Shown here: positions 7,437 to 14,549 of the stretch, one piece after another
Position numbering within the stretch: the stretch's first letter is position 1
Layout of the letters: every line of letters starts with the position of its first letter
Translations under genes and position numbers: made by a program
Source of the DNA: an uncultured Caryophanales bacterium
GTDB taxonomy: Bacteria > Bacillota_I > Bacilli_A > RFN20 > CAG-826
Direction: 5' to 3'
Length of the DNA stretch: 14,549 nucleotides
NCBI GenBank assembly: GCA_946403545.1
Contig: CAMJAG010000018.1
Coordinates: 1 to 14,549, forward strand
Notes under the pieces: generated by a model
Told to the model about the DNA's origin: nothing
Databases searched by the model: none
Seen by the model: the letters and a program-made list of their open reading frames with translations, nothing else

Positions 7437-8777
7437 CTAAAATTCATCGTTTTTTAATGTTTCAGAAACAAAGTCAAAATCCTTATCTCCTTTACCAGTA
7501 AAGCACATCAGAATCGTACCATTTTGCATTCTTTTTGCTCTCTTTTTAATAGCCGCTAAAGAATAACCATCTTCAAAAGAAGGGAATATACCTTCTAACT
7601 TATAGAATTCCATACAAGCTTCCATGGCTTCTTTATCAGTAACACCCATTCCCTTGTACTTGCCTTTCTTTAATCCATAAGCAAGTTTAGGTGATAAAGC
7701 AGGGAAACTCATTGCAGGACATAAAGTCTTTTGATGACTATCGCAATATCCTTTAGTGGAAAGAGTTCTAGTTGTCATACCTACAACTCCACCAGTATGT
7801 CCTTTTTCAATAACTGAGTTTGAAGTAGAAGATTCCACTAGAATTAAATCAGTATTAGATTTAGCTCCAGTAAAAATACCTAATGCATTACTACCTACAT
7901 TAGCAGGTGCAAAAATCGCGTTAACCCTATTGATTCCCATTTCTTTTAATTGGATCTGTGCTCTATGCCCTACTGTTGATTGACAAAATTCCACTATTTG
8001 AGGAAGAGGATGAGGACCAATCGCATCAGTTAAGACATACATATCCACTGCATCATTATAAAGATATTGCCTGAATGCATAATTAACAGCATCATATAAG
8101 CTTGCATCTTCCTCACAAATAAATAAGTGACTGAGATTTTCTTTCTCTTTTAACTCATCAAATGCTTTCCTTTGTTTTAAATAATCTTTGTAGGAAAGGT
8201 AGACTTTGTAATCCATTTGATAGTATTTGCAAGCATCAACAAAAGCTTTTACAAAGTTTGCGTTTCCTGCAGCAAACAAGATTTTCTCCCTTTTAAGAAC
8301 CTTATTTAGTAGCACTAATGGAAAAGCTTGATTTGCGTATAAAGTTCCTGATGTATTCAAGTCTTCTCGCTTAACAATAATCTTTACTTTTCCTCCTAAT
8401 GCGTTACTAAAATTTTCTGCAACATAAAGAGGAGTATCTTTTAACACCTTCCTCATTTCTGTTTCAAAAGAAGAACATTTAATCATGTCTTCGAAAGGTT
8501 TTTGATATGGCCTGAAATATATTTCCATAGTTGCTGGCATATACATCCCACCAAATTCTTCGTAGTAACCATCCTTTGAAAACTTAAATACAGGATATTT
8601 CCTTTTAACAAAGTTTTCTTCAGAAGAATCACTAGTTGGTTTTTTGGCGTCCTCACTAAAATACCATTTCTTGTTTTTGTAAATGGCACCTTCAATACGG
8701 CCGCTTTCTGCTAGGTATCTAACACGTCTTGTGCTAATACCCCATCTTTCACTAATCTGTGATGTTGTTAAGAACAT
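7437..8777 (-). CDS. HTH regulator fused to a degenerate tryptophan synthase beta-like domain
   Basis: 446 residues with a strong AAGGAGGGG SD. Residues 2-45 match an HTH_17/MerR-like DNA-binding fold (LTTSQISERWGISTRRVRYL, then a basic wing ending KKWYF). Residues about 68-440 follow TrpB along its length: EEFGGMYMP (73-81), TPLY (115-118), KREDLN (136-141), IGPHPLP (253-259), GSNALGIF (295-302), VES (314-316), EGIFPSFE (395-402) and TGKGDKD (427-433). In TrpB, KREDLN is followed by HTGAHK, whose lysine binds PLP; here it is TSGTLY, so that position is Tyr147. The AETGAGQHG segment with the catalytic Glu is replaced by FAAGNANFV (168-176), and GGGSNA is reduced to NVGSNA. Tryptophan synthesis is therefore very unlikely. 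I infer a transcription factor whose sensor is a dead PLP-fold enzyme. No trpA or other trp gene is nearby. Confidence 0.85.
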   Translation of the reverse strand: MFLTTSQISERWGISTRRVRYLAESGRIEGAIYKNKKWYFSEDAKKPTSDSSEENFVKRKYPVFKFSKDGYYEEFGGMYMPATMEIYFRPYQKPFEDMIKCSSFETEMRKVLKDTPLYVAENFSNALGGKVKIIVKREDLNTSGTLYANQAFPLVLLNKVLKREKILFAAGNANFVKAFVDACKYYQMDYKVYLSYKDYLKQRKAFDELKEKENLSHLFICEEDASLYDAVNYAFRQYLYNDAVDMYVLTDAIGPHPLPQIVEFCQSTVGHRAQIQLKEMGINRVNAIFAPANVGSNALGIFTGAKSNTDLILVESSTSNSVIEKGHTGGVVGMTTRTLSTKGYCDSHQKTLCPAMSFPALSPKLAYGLKKGKYKGMGVTDKEAMEACMEFYKLEGIFPSFEDGYSLAAIKKRAKRMQNGTILMCFTGKGDKDFDFVSETLKNDEF

Positions 8778-8800
8778 AAAATCCCCTCCTTAAATTACAA

Positions 8801-8821
8801 TTTTGTTCCAAAACAGTTTTG
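8801..8821. promoter_or_regulatory. Candidate operator of alternating TTTTG/CAAAA half-sites
   Basis: On the plus strand, TTTTG (8801-8805), TTC, then CAAAAC (8809-8814), one base, then GTTTTG (8816-8821). The right half is a perfect 6+1+6 dyad, and the left TTTTG forms a second dyad with the shared middle arm. It lies 24-44 bp before the start codon of the HTH-fusion gene and just upstream of its SD. This suits autoregulation by that protein. No convincing -35/-10 pair is visible beside it. Confidence 0.45.
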
Positions 8822-9199
8822 AATTTAATTAGTGTAAATCAACTTATTCTTTTAATTTTAGCAAGAACTCCGAAATTGTTTTTAAATATATCTTTTTATA
8901 AGATTTTTTCAGAGTTTTAGAAAATGAAACCTTATTGCCGAGGTGCTTTTAAAAAACCTCTTAAAGGATTCATAATGTTTTCTACTAATATAGATGCTAA
9001 AATTCCCGTTTAAGTGTGTCTAATCAAAGTAATGATCTGTCGATTTGAAACTACAATAAACGTTAGAAACCAGGTATTCCGATTTCCGTTATTACTGGTT
9101 TTATTTTACTACTTTTAGAATATTGAAAAATGATAATTATTTGATTGGGCGAAGATTATTTTTATAAGTTTTTTAGACAATTATTTAACTTACAATCTA
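8822..9199. other. Noncoding stretch with small dyads and possible gene remnants
   Basis: No convincing gene. A plus-strand ORF of 29 codons (8924-9013) begins MKPYCRGAFKKP and has AAAGGA before an internal ATG at 8974; beyond its stop the same strand stays partly readable with frame breaks. This could be a decayed mobile-element gene, but no family is certain. Two hairpins are visible: GAGGT/ACCTC around 8940-8960, and AAACCAG (9067-9073) with CTGGTTT (9095-9101), whose loop holds TTCCG twice. The part nearest 8822 is probably the leader and promoter of the HTH-fusion gene, but no promoter or known riboswitch pattern could be recognised. Confidence 0.4.
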
Positions 9200-9228
9200 T
9201 AGAAAAAGGGGTCTTTTTCAACCCCTTT
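9200..9228 (-). terminator. Rho-independent terminator after the nuclease/membrane protein operon
   Basis: On the minus strand, AAAGGGGT (9221-9228) pairs with ACCCCTTT (9205-9212) around an 8-nt loop, followed by TTC. The stem is GC-rich for this genome. It begins 31 nt after the membrane protein stop codon. Confidence 0.85.
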
Positions 9229-9259
9229 ATTTCATAAATTTTATGGCTTTTAGTCACTA

Positions 9260-9934
9260 TTATTCAGTTGGATTTTTTATTTTGAGCACTTTTTTTGAGA
9301 AAAAATAATTTAATAGACCCAATGGGATTAAAATTACAGTTTCAAGTAGTCCACCATAGACACACGAATTATATTTTGCAGCTTCTTGAAGGATGTCTGG
9401 TTTAGAGATCATTAAGCCTAAAGAAAACAAAATATAGTGAACAATTCCACCTACTAGACAAGAGAAAGCAATTGCTAAATAGACATTAAATCCTGTGTTT
9501 CTAATTTTATCTGCTAAATAAATTGCAAGGAATCCACCTATTAAACAGGCTACTGCACTCACTAAATTAAATAAGAAAGGATAACCAGTTTCATAGGTAA
9601 GTCCACCATTAGCAGCGGTTTTAGCACATGTTTCAATAATTCCTGCTAACACAATTGCAGCAACTGAAGATATCGCTAATTCATATGCGTGTTTAGGAGA
9701 AGATTCAAATGCCATTAGAATTAAAGAATAAATATAGATAAATCCTACTAATGCATCCATACCTAAAATGAAAATACCCATTTCGACAGGATAATCGAAA
9801 CTTAAATAGTAGTTAGTATTAACTGCAGCAGCAATTGTAACAGCAATTAATACAGGTATATTTCTCCATTTTCTTACTAATGTAGGAAGAAAGAAGAACG
9901 AAATTGTAATAATTACTAATAGCAATATTTTCAT
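9260..9934 (-). CDS. Multi-pass membrane protein of unknown function
   Basis: 224 residues. About seven hydrophobic segments are visible, near 2-18, 26-44, 50-76, 86-105, 117-142, 149-175 and 192-212, with a basic tail (KKVLKIK). Charged residues inside or beside the membrane segments (Asp60, Glu101, Glu198) could matter for transport. Length and layout recall small transporters such as VUT or ECF substrate-binding subunits, but I see no signature motif and do not assign a family. The ATG begins 2 nt after the stop of the nuclease gene (TAA-TT-ATG) with no SD of its own, so translation is probably coupled to that gene. The linkage suggests a role with the secreted nuclease, for example uptake of its products; this is inference. 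Confidence 0.8.
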   Translation of the reverse strand: MKILLLVIITISFFFLPTLVRKWRNIPVLIAVTIAAAVNTNYYLSFDYPVEMGIFILGMDALVGFIYIYSLILMAFESSPKHAYELAISSVAAIVLAGIIETCAKTAANGGLTYETGYPFLFNLVSAVACLIGGFLAIYLADKIRNTGFNVYLAIAFSCLVGGIVHYILFSLGLMISKPDILQEAAKYNSCVYGGLLETVILIPLGLLNYFFSKKVLKIKNPTE

Positions 9935-9936
9935 AA

Positions 9937-10977
9937 TTAATATAATTTTGAATTTCCTTCAATATAAACACATTTAGACATAACCATCTCATAAGAGATG
10001 CCACTAACAGAATAATAGTTAGAATTGTTAGTTAATATGCCATTTTTATCCCAAATATAATCAACAAGTTCAGGATAATCAACGAATGGATTTCTTCCAT
10101 AACCTTGTGATTCTAGATAATCATTAATTTGTCTTTCCATGTCAGTGACAGGATACATCTTATTCCACTCAATCATTCTATCTAATCTACCCATAGTCTT
10201 TTTACTTGTAGAATCTTCAGGATTGTTTGTTAATGAGAAGCCATAAGAACTTCCATATTTTGTAGCGGTATAGAAGATTACTCTAGCAGATTCTCCTCTA
10301 GCACCAGTAAATCCACAGCTAGCAGGATCCCACTCTTTATTGCTTTTTCCATTAAGCCCATAGAAGTAATTACTTCTATCGTTATTTTCACTACTTAATG
10401 TAGGTCTAATCATAAATGGATCCGCACCAGGTCCAGATTTACCAGAACCTCTACTATTAGGCCATGTATGTTCTCTATTACAAGAACCAACTTTGGTTAA
10501 TGTATCAGTTGTGTGATAGAAAGGAACAAATCTTCCATCATTACCGACAGCTGCCGCTCTAGCGCCAACATATAAGCAGTTATCATAAGATGTTGTATTT
10601 GATTGTTTCTTATTAATTAAAGTAGCTAATTTGTTTCTAAAAGCAGATCCTCTTAAAGTTGTATCTATGTCCCATCCTTCATACGTTTTTGGAGTAGAAC
10701 TTGTAGATGTTTGTGTAGATGAAGAACTTGGAGTAGCGCTACTAGTGACAGGAGTGCCACTACTATTAGATTGTTGTTTGCTGCTATCGTTATAAACAAT
10801 GCTTTCAGAGATAGTATTAGAAAAACCGATTGAAGGATTATCCTTTGATTCGTTTTGACTAATTGGACTTCCTGATGAATCAATATAAGAAGAAACATCT
10901 CCACTGCGTTCACATGCTATAAGCATTCCAGCGGAAAGAGTTATAAGTAATAAAATTTTTCTGTTAATCTTTTTCAT
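9937..10977 (-). CDS. Endonuclease I family (EndA/NucM-type) lipoprotein nuclease
   Basis: 346 residues. The signal peptide has lipobox MLIAC with Cys22 as the anchor, followed by a Ser/Thr-rich tether to about residue 98. The nuclease domain fills 100-346. It shows the His-Me finger core CNREHTWPNSRG (166-177) with His170 as the general base, then ADPFMIRP and NNDRSN (198-203) with the Mg-binding Asn, and the family's C-terminal block MGRLDRMIEWNKMYPVTDMER followed by GRNPFVDYPEL (294-304). The family cuts DNA, and some members RNA, outside the cell. Here it is predicted to be held on the outer membrane face, which fits nutrient scavenging or DNA processing. It is the first gene of a two-gene operon. 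The only SD-like bases (AAGG) lie 2 nt before the ATG, and the likely -10 box ends just 9 nt upstream, so the mRNA may be nearly leaderless. Confidence 0.93.
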   Translation of the reverse strand: MKKINRKILLLITLSAGMLIACERSGDVSSYIDSSGSPISQNESKDNPSIGFSNTISESIVYNDSSKQQSNSSGTPVTSSATPSSSSTQTSTSSTPKTYEGWDIDTTLRGSAFRNKLATLINKKQSNTTSYDNCLYVGARAAAVGNDGRFVPFYHTTDTLTKVGSCNREHTWPNSRGSGKSGPGADPFMIRPTLSSENNDRSNYFYGLNGKSNKEWDPASCGFTGARGESARVIFYTATKYGSSYGFSLTNNPEDSTSKKTMGRLDRMIEWNKMYPVTDMERQINDYLESQGYGRNPFVDYPELVDYIWDKNGILTNNSNYYSVSGISYEMVMSKCVYIEGNSKLY

Positions 10978-10986
10978 TGCCTTTGT

Positions 10987-11015
10987 ATTCTATCACAACA
11001 GCAAATATATTTATA
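10987..11015 (-). promoter_or_regulatory. Extended -10 promoter of the nuclease operon
   Basis: TGATAGAAT gives an extended -10 (TAGAAT at 10987-10992 preceded by TG). At 17-bp spacing there is only a weak -35, TATAAA (11010-11015, three of six). Transcription would start about 3 nt before the ATG at 10977. Confidence 0.45.
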
Positions 11016-11030
11016 TATTTTATTTTAATT

Positions 11031-11059
11031 AAAAGAAAAGAGCATCGTTTTTGATGCCC
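11031..11059 (-). terminator. Rho-independent terminator after the GGDEF/EAL protein gene
   Basis: On the minus strand, GGGCATC (11053-11059) pairs with GATGCTC (11040-11046, one G-U pair) around a 6-nt loop, followed by TTTTCTTTT. It starts 13 nt after the stop codon at 11073. Confidence 0.85.
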
Positions 11060-11072
11060 TTTAATTTGAATA

Positions 11073-14000
11073 TTAGTTAGAAGTATTCATTGTTCTTAAA
11101 GCATTGATGAGAGCGTTCTTATCAAGTGGTTTGAAGAAGTAGAATCCTTGTACAAATGCTTGATCATCGATGTCTTTAACGAATTCGTATTGGTTATGAT
11201 TTTCAAGACCAACAACAGATGTTTGCATACCGAATTCTTTAGCGCGTTCCATAATGCTCTTAAGAGCAGCAGCCTTTTGAGGATCACTATCAACGAATCC
11301 ACCAAGTGCCCTACCAATCTTGATTTCTGTAAAGCCAATATCGTGTAGTTTTTCTAAAGACATATGCTTTTCAGAGTATTGGTCACATACGAAGACAACG
11401 TCTTCTTTCTTAAGTCTTTCAACAACCTTCTTGTAGTCATTTGCATGGTCTTTAACATCCCATTCAGGAATTTCAAAAGCGATGAATTCTTTAGGGAATC
11501 TGTATGAATGCATGAGTTCGATTAAGTTAGTGATACTAGCTTCGTCTTGGAAGTAAGAATAGTCAATGTTAATTGAGAATCGTTTAAGTCCAAAGACTTT
11601 AAAGATAGAACTACCTTGTTTTTGATATAAGTTACCAGCGAAGTTGATTAATGAGTCAGAAATAACCTGCATCTTGCCGTTTTTTGCAGCAATCTTAATT
11701 AATTCGTCAGCGTTAAATGTAATCTTTCTATAGTCATCGGTCAAACGTAAGAGCATTTCAACACCAAACATTGATCTGTCTTTTGCTCTTAGATATGGTT
11801 GGAGTAACGCTGTGAATGTGGAGTTACCAAACTTATCATCGATAACAGATAACATGAAGAGTGTCTTACTAGCGCTTCTAACATAGCCATTTTCTTCAAA
11901 GTAGATAAGGTCATTGTTAATTTCATATTTACCACTATCAAAGAATCTTTGAGCGTTCTTTAAGAAGTCATACGCTGTAGGATAAGATGAAGGGTAAACC
12001 ATCGGCAGATAAGTAATCTTTAATTTTTGTGAATCTTCACTAGACTCATCAAAATATGCTTGTTTAGAAATCTCATAGATAGCTTCACATCTATTGACTA
12101 TGTCAATTTGACCTAAGTCTTGGCATAAAATACCAAAAGATTGTGAGTTGAAATAATAAATATTATTTACACCACCGAATTTCTTCTTAATATTGGTTAA
12201 GAATGTTCTAATAGCAAGAGTAGTAACTTCTGAGCCATATTGAGCCATTAATTCATCAAAATTATCCACTCTTAAAATGAGTAAGTGACCTTTTCCTTTT
12301 GAGGAATAACAATTTTGGATGTCTTCAACTAATGAAGGATAAGAATTTACTAAGTAATCGGTGTTATATCTTTCTTGGAAGCCCTCTTCTAAGGAAGCAA
12401 TTTGTCTAGTTAACATATCAACGTATCTTGATGTGTTATCTAAACCTAAATTTAGAGAAGTTTCAATTTCATATTCTCTATATTTTTCAAGCATCTTTTT
12501 AGATGTATTTAAAGGACATTTTGGACAAATTCTATCGTATCCATAAAGTGCTCTGAAGCATTCTTTTCCACGTTCAATATTAGGGAAATAGCTCTTTAAG
12601 TTATTTGTGAATTTAACGATTTCATGAGAATATTTATCAATTGTATAAGTACCATAGTGACTTAGCAAAAGAATATTATCAATCATTGTAAATGTTTCAT
12701 TGTTTTCTTTATTTTCTTTAACATCTACGATGTAACTTGCAATTCTATTAGCGAACAAGACTAAGCCTTCTCTTAAATAAGAGTTAATGACAAAGTCTTT
12801 ATTTCTATTAAAGAAATAGATAATACCAATAGGCTCGTTATTTCTATCAGAAATGACATAGTAGAATCCAGAGTGAATTCTATACTTATCTAAGTATCTA
12901 CCTAAAGTATTGTTAACATGGCTTCTATCAGAGAAATAATAAGAATTATCAAAGTCTTTATCATCCGCCATCATGTTAATAAAGTCTTTATCGATTAAAG
13001 TACCTGCTTTTAGTAATGGGTTAGAAAACTTAGTGACATTTATATCTGAATAGAAATCGAATGTATTAAGATCCATAAGAATAACGCCTGCTTCGTCCAC
13101 TCCAAAGAATTTATGGAAGTTACGAATACAATCTTCAGCACGCTTCTTATATGTTTCAGCATCACTACCATCAACTTTAAGATCACCTAAGCTCTCTAAA
13201 ATTCTAGAGACAATATTTAAGTTAACAGACTCAGAAACGATGTTATTTTCATAGCTTGTGTTAAATGCTCTATCAGGGAGGTAAATGTTAATGACTTTAC
13301 CTTCTTGTTTAGCGTAGTTAATATCATGCATCATTTCAGTAGTGTCACTATATGGATATGCTACTAAAACTGCTCTTGCATTAATTGTAGTTAAACCATC
13401 TTTAGTGTCCTTACAGACTGAAATATTTTGCATTAACATGATTAATCTTTCTCTAATAGTAGAGAAAGTATCGATTCTAGGAATATATACATAAACTGAT
13501 TTCTTATTTTCATTTAATGCGAAAAGCTTATCATCATAGTCTTTAAGATAATTTTCTAATAATGAGAAAATGTTTTTAATTTCTTCATCAGTTAATGTAT
13601 CGATATCTAAATCATAGAAAATCTCAATTAAAGCATTTCTATAAGTATTAGAGAAGAAAATAATGTTATTAAGTTGTTCCGTTAATGATTTAGCAGTAAT
13701 AACATGGTCTAAACCAGGAACATAATCAAATTCAATCGCGGAGTAATCGCATTTTGGTGCTACTAAAGTAGAATTATCAAATGCAATTTTAAGTTTAGAG
13801 ATTTCTTCATTAAGTTCGTTAATCTCGTCAATTTCAGGGTATTCCGGATATTTTTCTAAATCCACACTACTATCATATAAGCTTTTAAGGTTTCTCTTAG
13901 TAACTCCATAAACACCTTTATAGTAAATACTATATTGATGTTGAACTAGAGTTGCGAAAACTAAACCAAACGCTAGTAAACCTAAAATAGCGTTAATAAG

Positions 14001-14144
14001 CATAACGATTAAAACCGCTATTTGTTTAGTGGCTAAATATGTAACTAATAACCCAATAGAGATTAAAACAACCGCAGTAAAAATAACTATAGGATAGACA
14101 AATGACATTATGAAGGTCTTTTTCATTGATTTACTTCTTGCCAT
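11073..14144 (-). CDS. Membrane sensor with GAF-like, PAS-like, degenerate GGDEF and degenerate EAL domains
   Basis: 1023 residues with a strong AGGGGG SD. Two membrane helices (about 11-37 and 41-66) are followed by a long cytoplasmic part: a charged linker, a GAF-like region (about 330-475), a PAS-like region (about 487-545) ending in CPKC (540-543), a GGDEF-like domain (about 597-750) and an EAL-like domain (about 775-1015). The GGDEF signature is NSQSF (666-670), so diguanylate cyclase activity is not expected. The EAL domain keeps Glu796, Asn859, Glu891, Glu894, Lys942 and QG (999-1000). However, the DDFG position reads CDQY (first metal Asp is Cys920) and the AEGVE position reads VVGLE (first Glu lost). 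Cyclic-di-GMP hydrolysis is thus doubtful; it may bind a nucleotide or act as a signalling scaffold. It is coupled 3 nt after the phosphorylase-like gene. Confidence 0.88.
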   Translation of the reverse strand: MARSKSMKKTFIMSFVYPIVIFTAVVLISIGLLVTYLATKQIAVLIVMLINAILGLLAFGLVFATLVQHQYSIYYKGVYGVTKRNLKSLYDSSVDLEKYPEYPEIDEINELNEEISKLKIAFDNSTLVAPKCDYSAIEFDYVPGLDHVITAKSLTEQLNNIIFFSNTYRNALIEIFYDLDIDTLTDEEIKNIFSLLENYLKDYDDKLFALNENKKSVYVYIPRIDTFSTIRERLIMLMQNISVCKDTKDGLTTINARAVLVAYPYSDTTEMMHDINYAKQEGKVINIYLPDRAFNTSYENNIVSESVNLNIVSRILESLGDLKVDGSDAETYKKRAEDCIRNFHKFFGVDEAGVILMDLNTFDFYSDINVTKFSNPLLKAGTLIDKDFINMMADDKDFDNSYYFSDRSHVNNTLGRYLDKYRIHSGFYYVISDRNNEPIGIIYFFNRNKDFVINSYLREGLVLFANRIASYIVDVKENKENNETFTMIDNILLLSHYGTYTIDKYSHEIVKFTNNLKSYFPNIERGKECFRALYGYDRICPKCPLNTSKKMLEKYREYEIETSLNLGLDNTSRYVDMLTRQIASLEEGFQERYNTDYLVNSYPSLVEDIQNCYSSKGKGHLLILRVDNFDELMAQYGSEVTTLAIRTFLTNIKKKFGGVNNIYYFNSQSFGILCQDLGQIDIVNRCEAIYEISKQAYFDESSEDSQKLKITYLPMVYPSSYPTAYDFLKNAQRFFDSGKYEINNDLIYFEENGYVRSASKTLFMLSVIDDKFGNSTFTALLQPYLRAKDRSMFGVEMLLRLTDDYRKITFNADELIKIAAKNGKMQVISDSLINFAGNLYQKQGSSIFKVFGLKRFSINIDYSYFQDEASITNLIELMHSYRFPKEFIAFEIPEWDVKDHANDYKKVVERLKKEDVVFVCDQYSEKHMSLEKLHDIGFTEIKIGRALGGFVDSDPQKAAALKSIMERAKEFGMQTSVVGLENHNQYEFVKDIDDQAFVQGFYFFKPLDKNALINALRTMNTSN

Positions 14145-14147
14145 AAA

Positions 14148-14549
14148 TTACCCCCTAATAATATCGTTTCTTCCAATGTCACCGATTGTAGAGACAATGG
14201 CTTTACCAACGGATGCATAGTTCTTAAGAACTGTTTCATACGCTTTTGCGGATTGAGTTGTTTTAAATTTCTTAGAAACAACTTTGACACATACAAATGG
14301 AACATTAAATAAGTGAGAAGACATAGCAACTCCTGCTCCAATAGTGTCGAAAACAACACATCTAGAGTGACCAAATAATTGATTATCCACTCTAAATGAT
14401 TCGATTTGTCTATCATTTGAATAAGAAGCGTTGGCAGAAACATATGTTCCTGTCTTATGAGGAATTAAAACTCTAGCTTCTAAAGAGTTATTAACGTATT
14501 CTATGACGTCCCCTGGAGTGTCATAGTGGAATGGGAAGTTAGGGAGTTG
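14148..14549 (-). CDS. C-terminal part of a nucleoside phosphorylase / MTA-SAH nucleosidase-like protein
   Basis: 133 residues are visible up to the stop at 14148; the N-terminus lies beyond the window. The order of strands and helices fits the C-terminal half of the PNP_UDP_1 superfamily: VVFDTIGAGVA (65-75) where MTA/SAH nucleosidases have AVEMEGAAIA, then NVPFVCVKVVSKK (82-94) where they have VPYAVIRAMSD, then a final helix. The EME residues that hold the ribose and the catalytic Asp of the SD motif are absent, so classic nucleosidase activity is doubtful. The family is inferred from pattern rather than from full motifs. Its last two sense codons, AGG GGG, are also the SD for the next gene, 3 nt away, which means the two genes are co-transcribed and probably translationally coupled. 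Confidence 0.55.
   Translation of the reverse strand, partial: QLPNFPFHYDTPGDVIEYVNNSLEARVLIPHKTGTYVSANASYSNDRQIESFRVDNQLFGHSRCVVFDTIGAGVAMSSHLFNVPFVCVKVVSKKFKTTQSAKAYETVLKNYASVGKAIVSTIGDIGRNDIIRG

Noticed and set aside
7756..7983. Plus-strand 75-codon ORF
   Set aside because: It lies wholly opposite the conserved TrpB-like core, whose motifs are in the minus-strand frame.
7437..8777. Calling this gene trpB
   Set aside because: The PLP lysine and catalytic glutamate positions are replaced, an HTH domain is fused, and no trp genes are nearby.
8778..9259. T-box leader or other known riboswitch before the HTH-fusion gene
   Set aside because: No T-box GGGTGG core, no specifier-loop layout and no other conserved riboswitch pattern was found.
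14123..14443. 106-codon minus-strand ORF
   Set aside because: It overlaps the phosphorylase-like frame, which is open to the window edge and shows superfamily patterns, and it overruns the next gene's SD.
1..14549. TGA read as tryptophan, as in mycoplasmas
   Set aside because: All Trp codons checked are TGG and every gene is intact under the standard code. TGA is absent as a stop here, but the sample is only about ten genes.
1..14549. CRISPR array, insertion sequence or prophage
   Set aside because: No regularly spaced repeats, intact transposase, integrase or phage gene was seen.

Overview
This is an AT-rich window with tightly packed genes, all on the minus strand. Every intact gene fits the standard code: Trp is TGG, the stops seen are TAA with one TAG, and no reading frame needs TGA as a sense codon. 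Serine-rich lipoproteins, SD sequences of the AGGAGG/AGGGGG type, short U-tailed terminators, a DegV-family protein, an M18 aminopeptidase and a tRNA-His with encoded CCA together suggest a low-GC member of the Bacilli, perhaps an Erysipelotrichia or mollicute-related gut commensal. That placement is inference; no marker gene is present.

From high to low coordinates, which is the direction of transcription, the layout is as follows. (1) 14549-11031: the 3' end of a nucleoside-phosphorylase-like gene, coupled by 3 nt to a 1023-residue membrane protein with GAF-like, PAS-like, degenerate GGDEF and degenerate EAL domains, then a terminator. (2) 11015-9200: a two-gene operon of an endonuclease I family lipoprotein and a multi-pass membrane protein 2 nt apart, then a terminator. 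(3) 9199-8778: a noncoding stretch ending in a symmetric operator-like element. (4) 8777-3938: a gene series of an HTH regulator fused to a TrpB-like domain, a four-helix membrane protein, a DegV protein, a P-loop kinase and an M18 aminopeptidase, closed by a terminator. (5) 3927-3762: tRNA-His as a single unit with its own promoter and terminator. (6) 3702-1: two surface lipoproteins in separate units, with a terminator between them; the second runs off the window.

The strongest candidate for something undescribed is the protein at 7437..8777. It joins an N-terminal HTH_17/MerR-like DNA-binding domain to a nearly full-length tryptophan synthase beta fold. At the position of the PLP-binding lysine it has tyrosine, and the catalytic glutamate region is also changed. 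It therefore reads as a transcription factor built on a dead PLP enzyme, by analogy to MocR/GabR but with a different fold. Alternating TTTTG/CAAAA half-sites lie just upstream of its start codon, as expected for autoregulation. Its neighbours (membrane protein, DegV, kinase) are plausible targets, but the ligand is unknown.

Two other proteins in the window also look like enzyme folds that have lost key residues: the GGDEF/EAL protein and the phosphorylase-like protein next to it. The tRNA-His has unusual elbow bases and a nine-base internal repeat.
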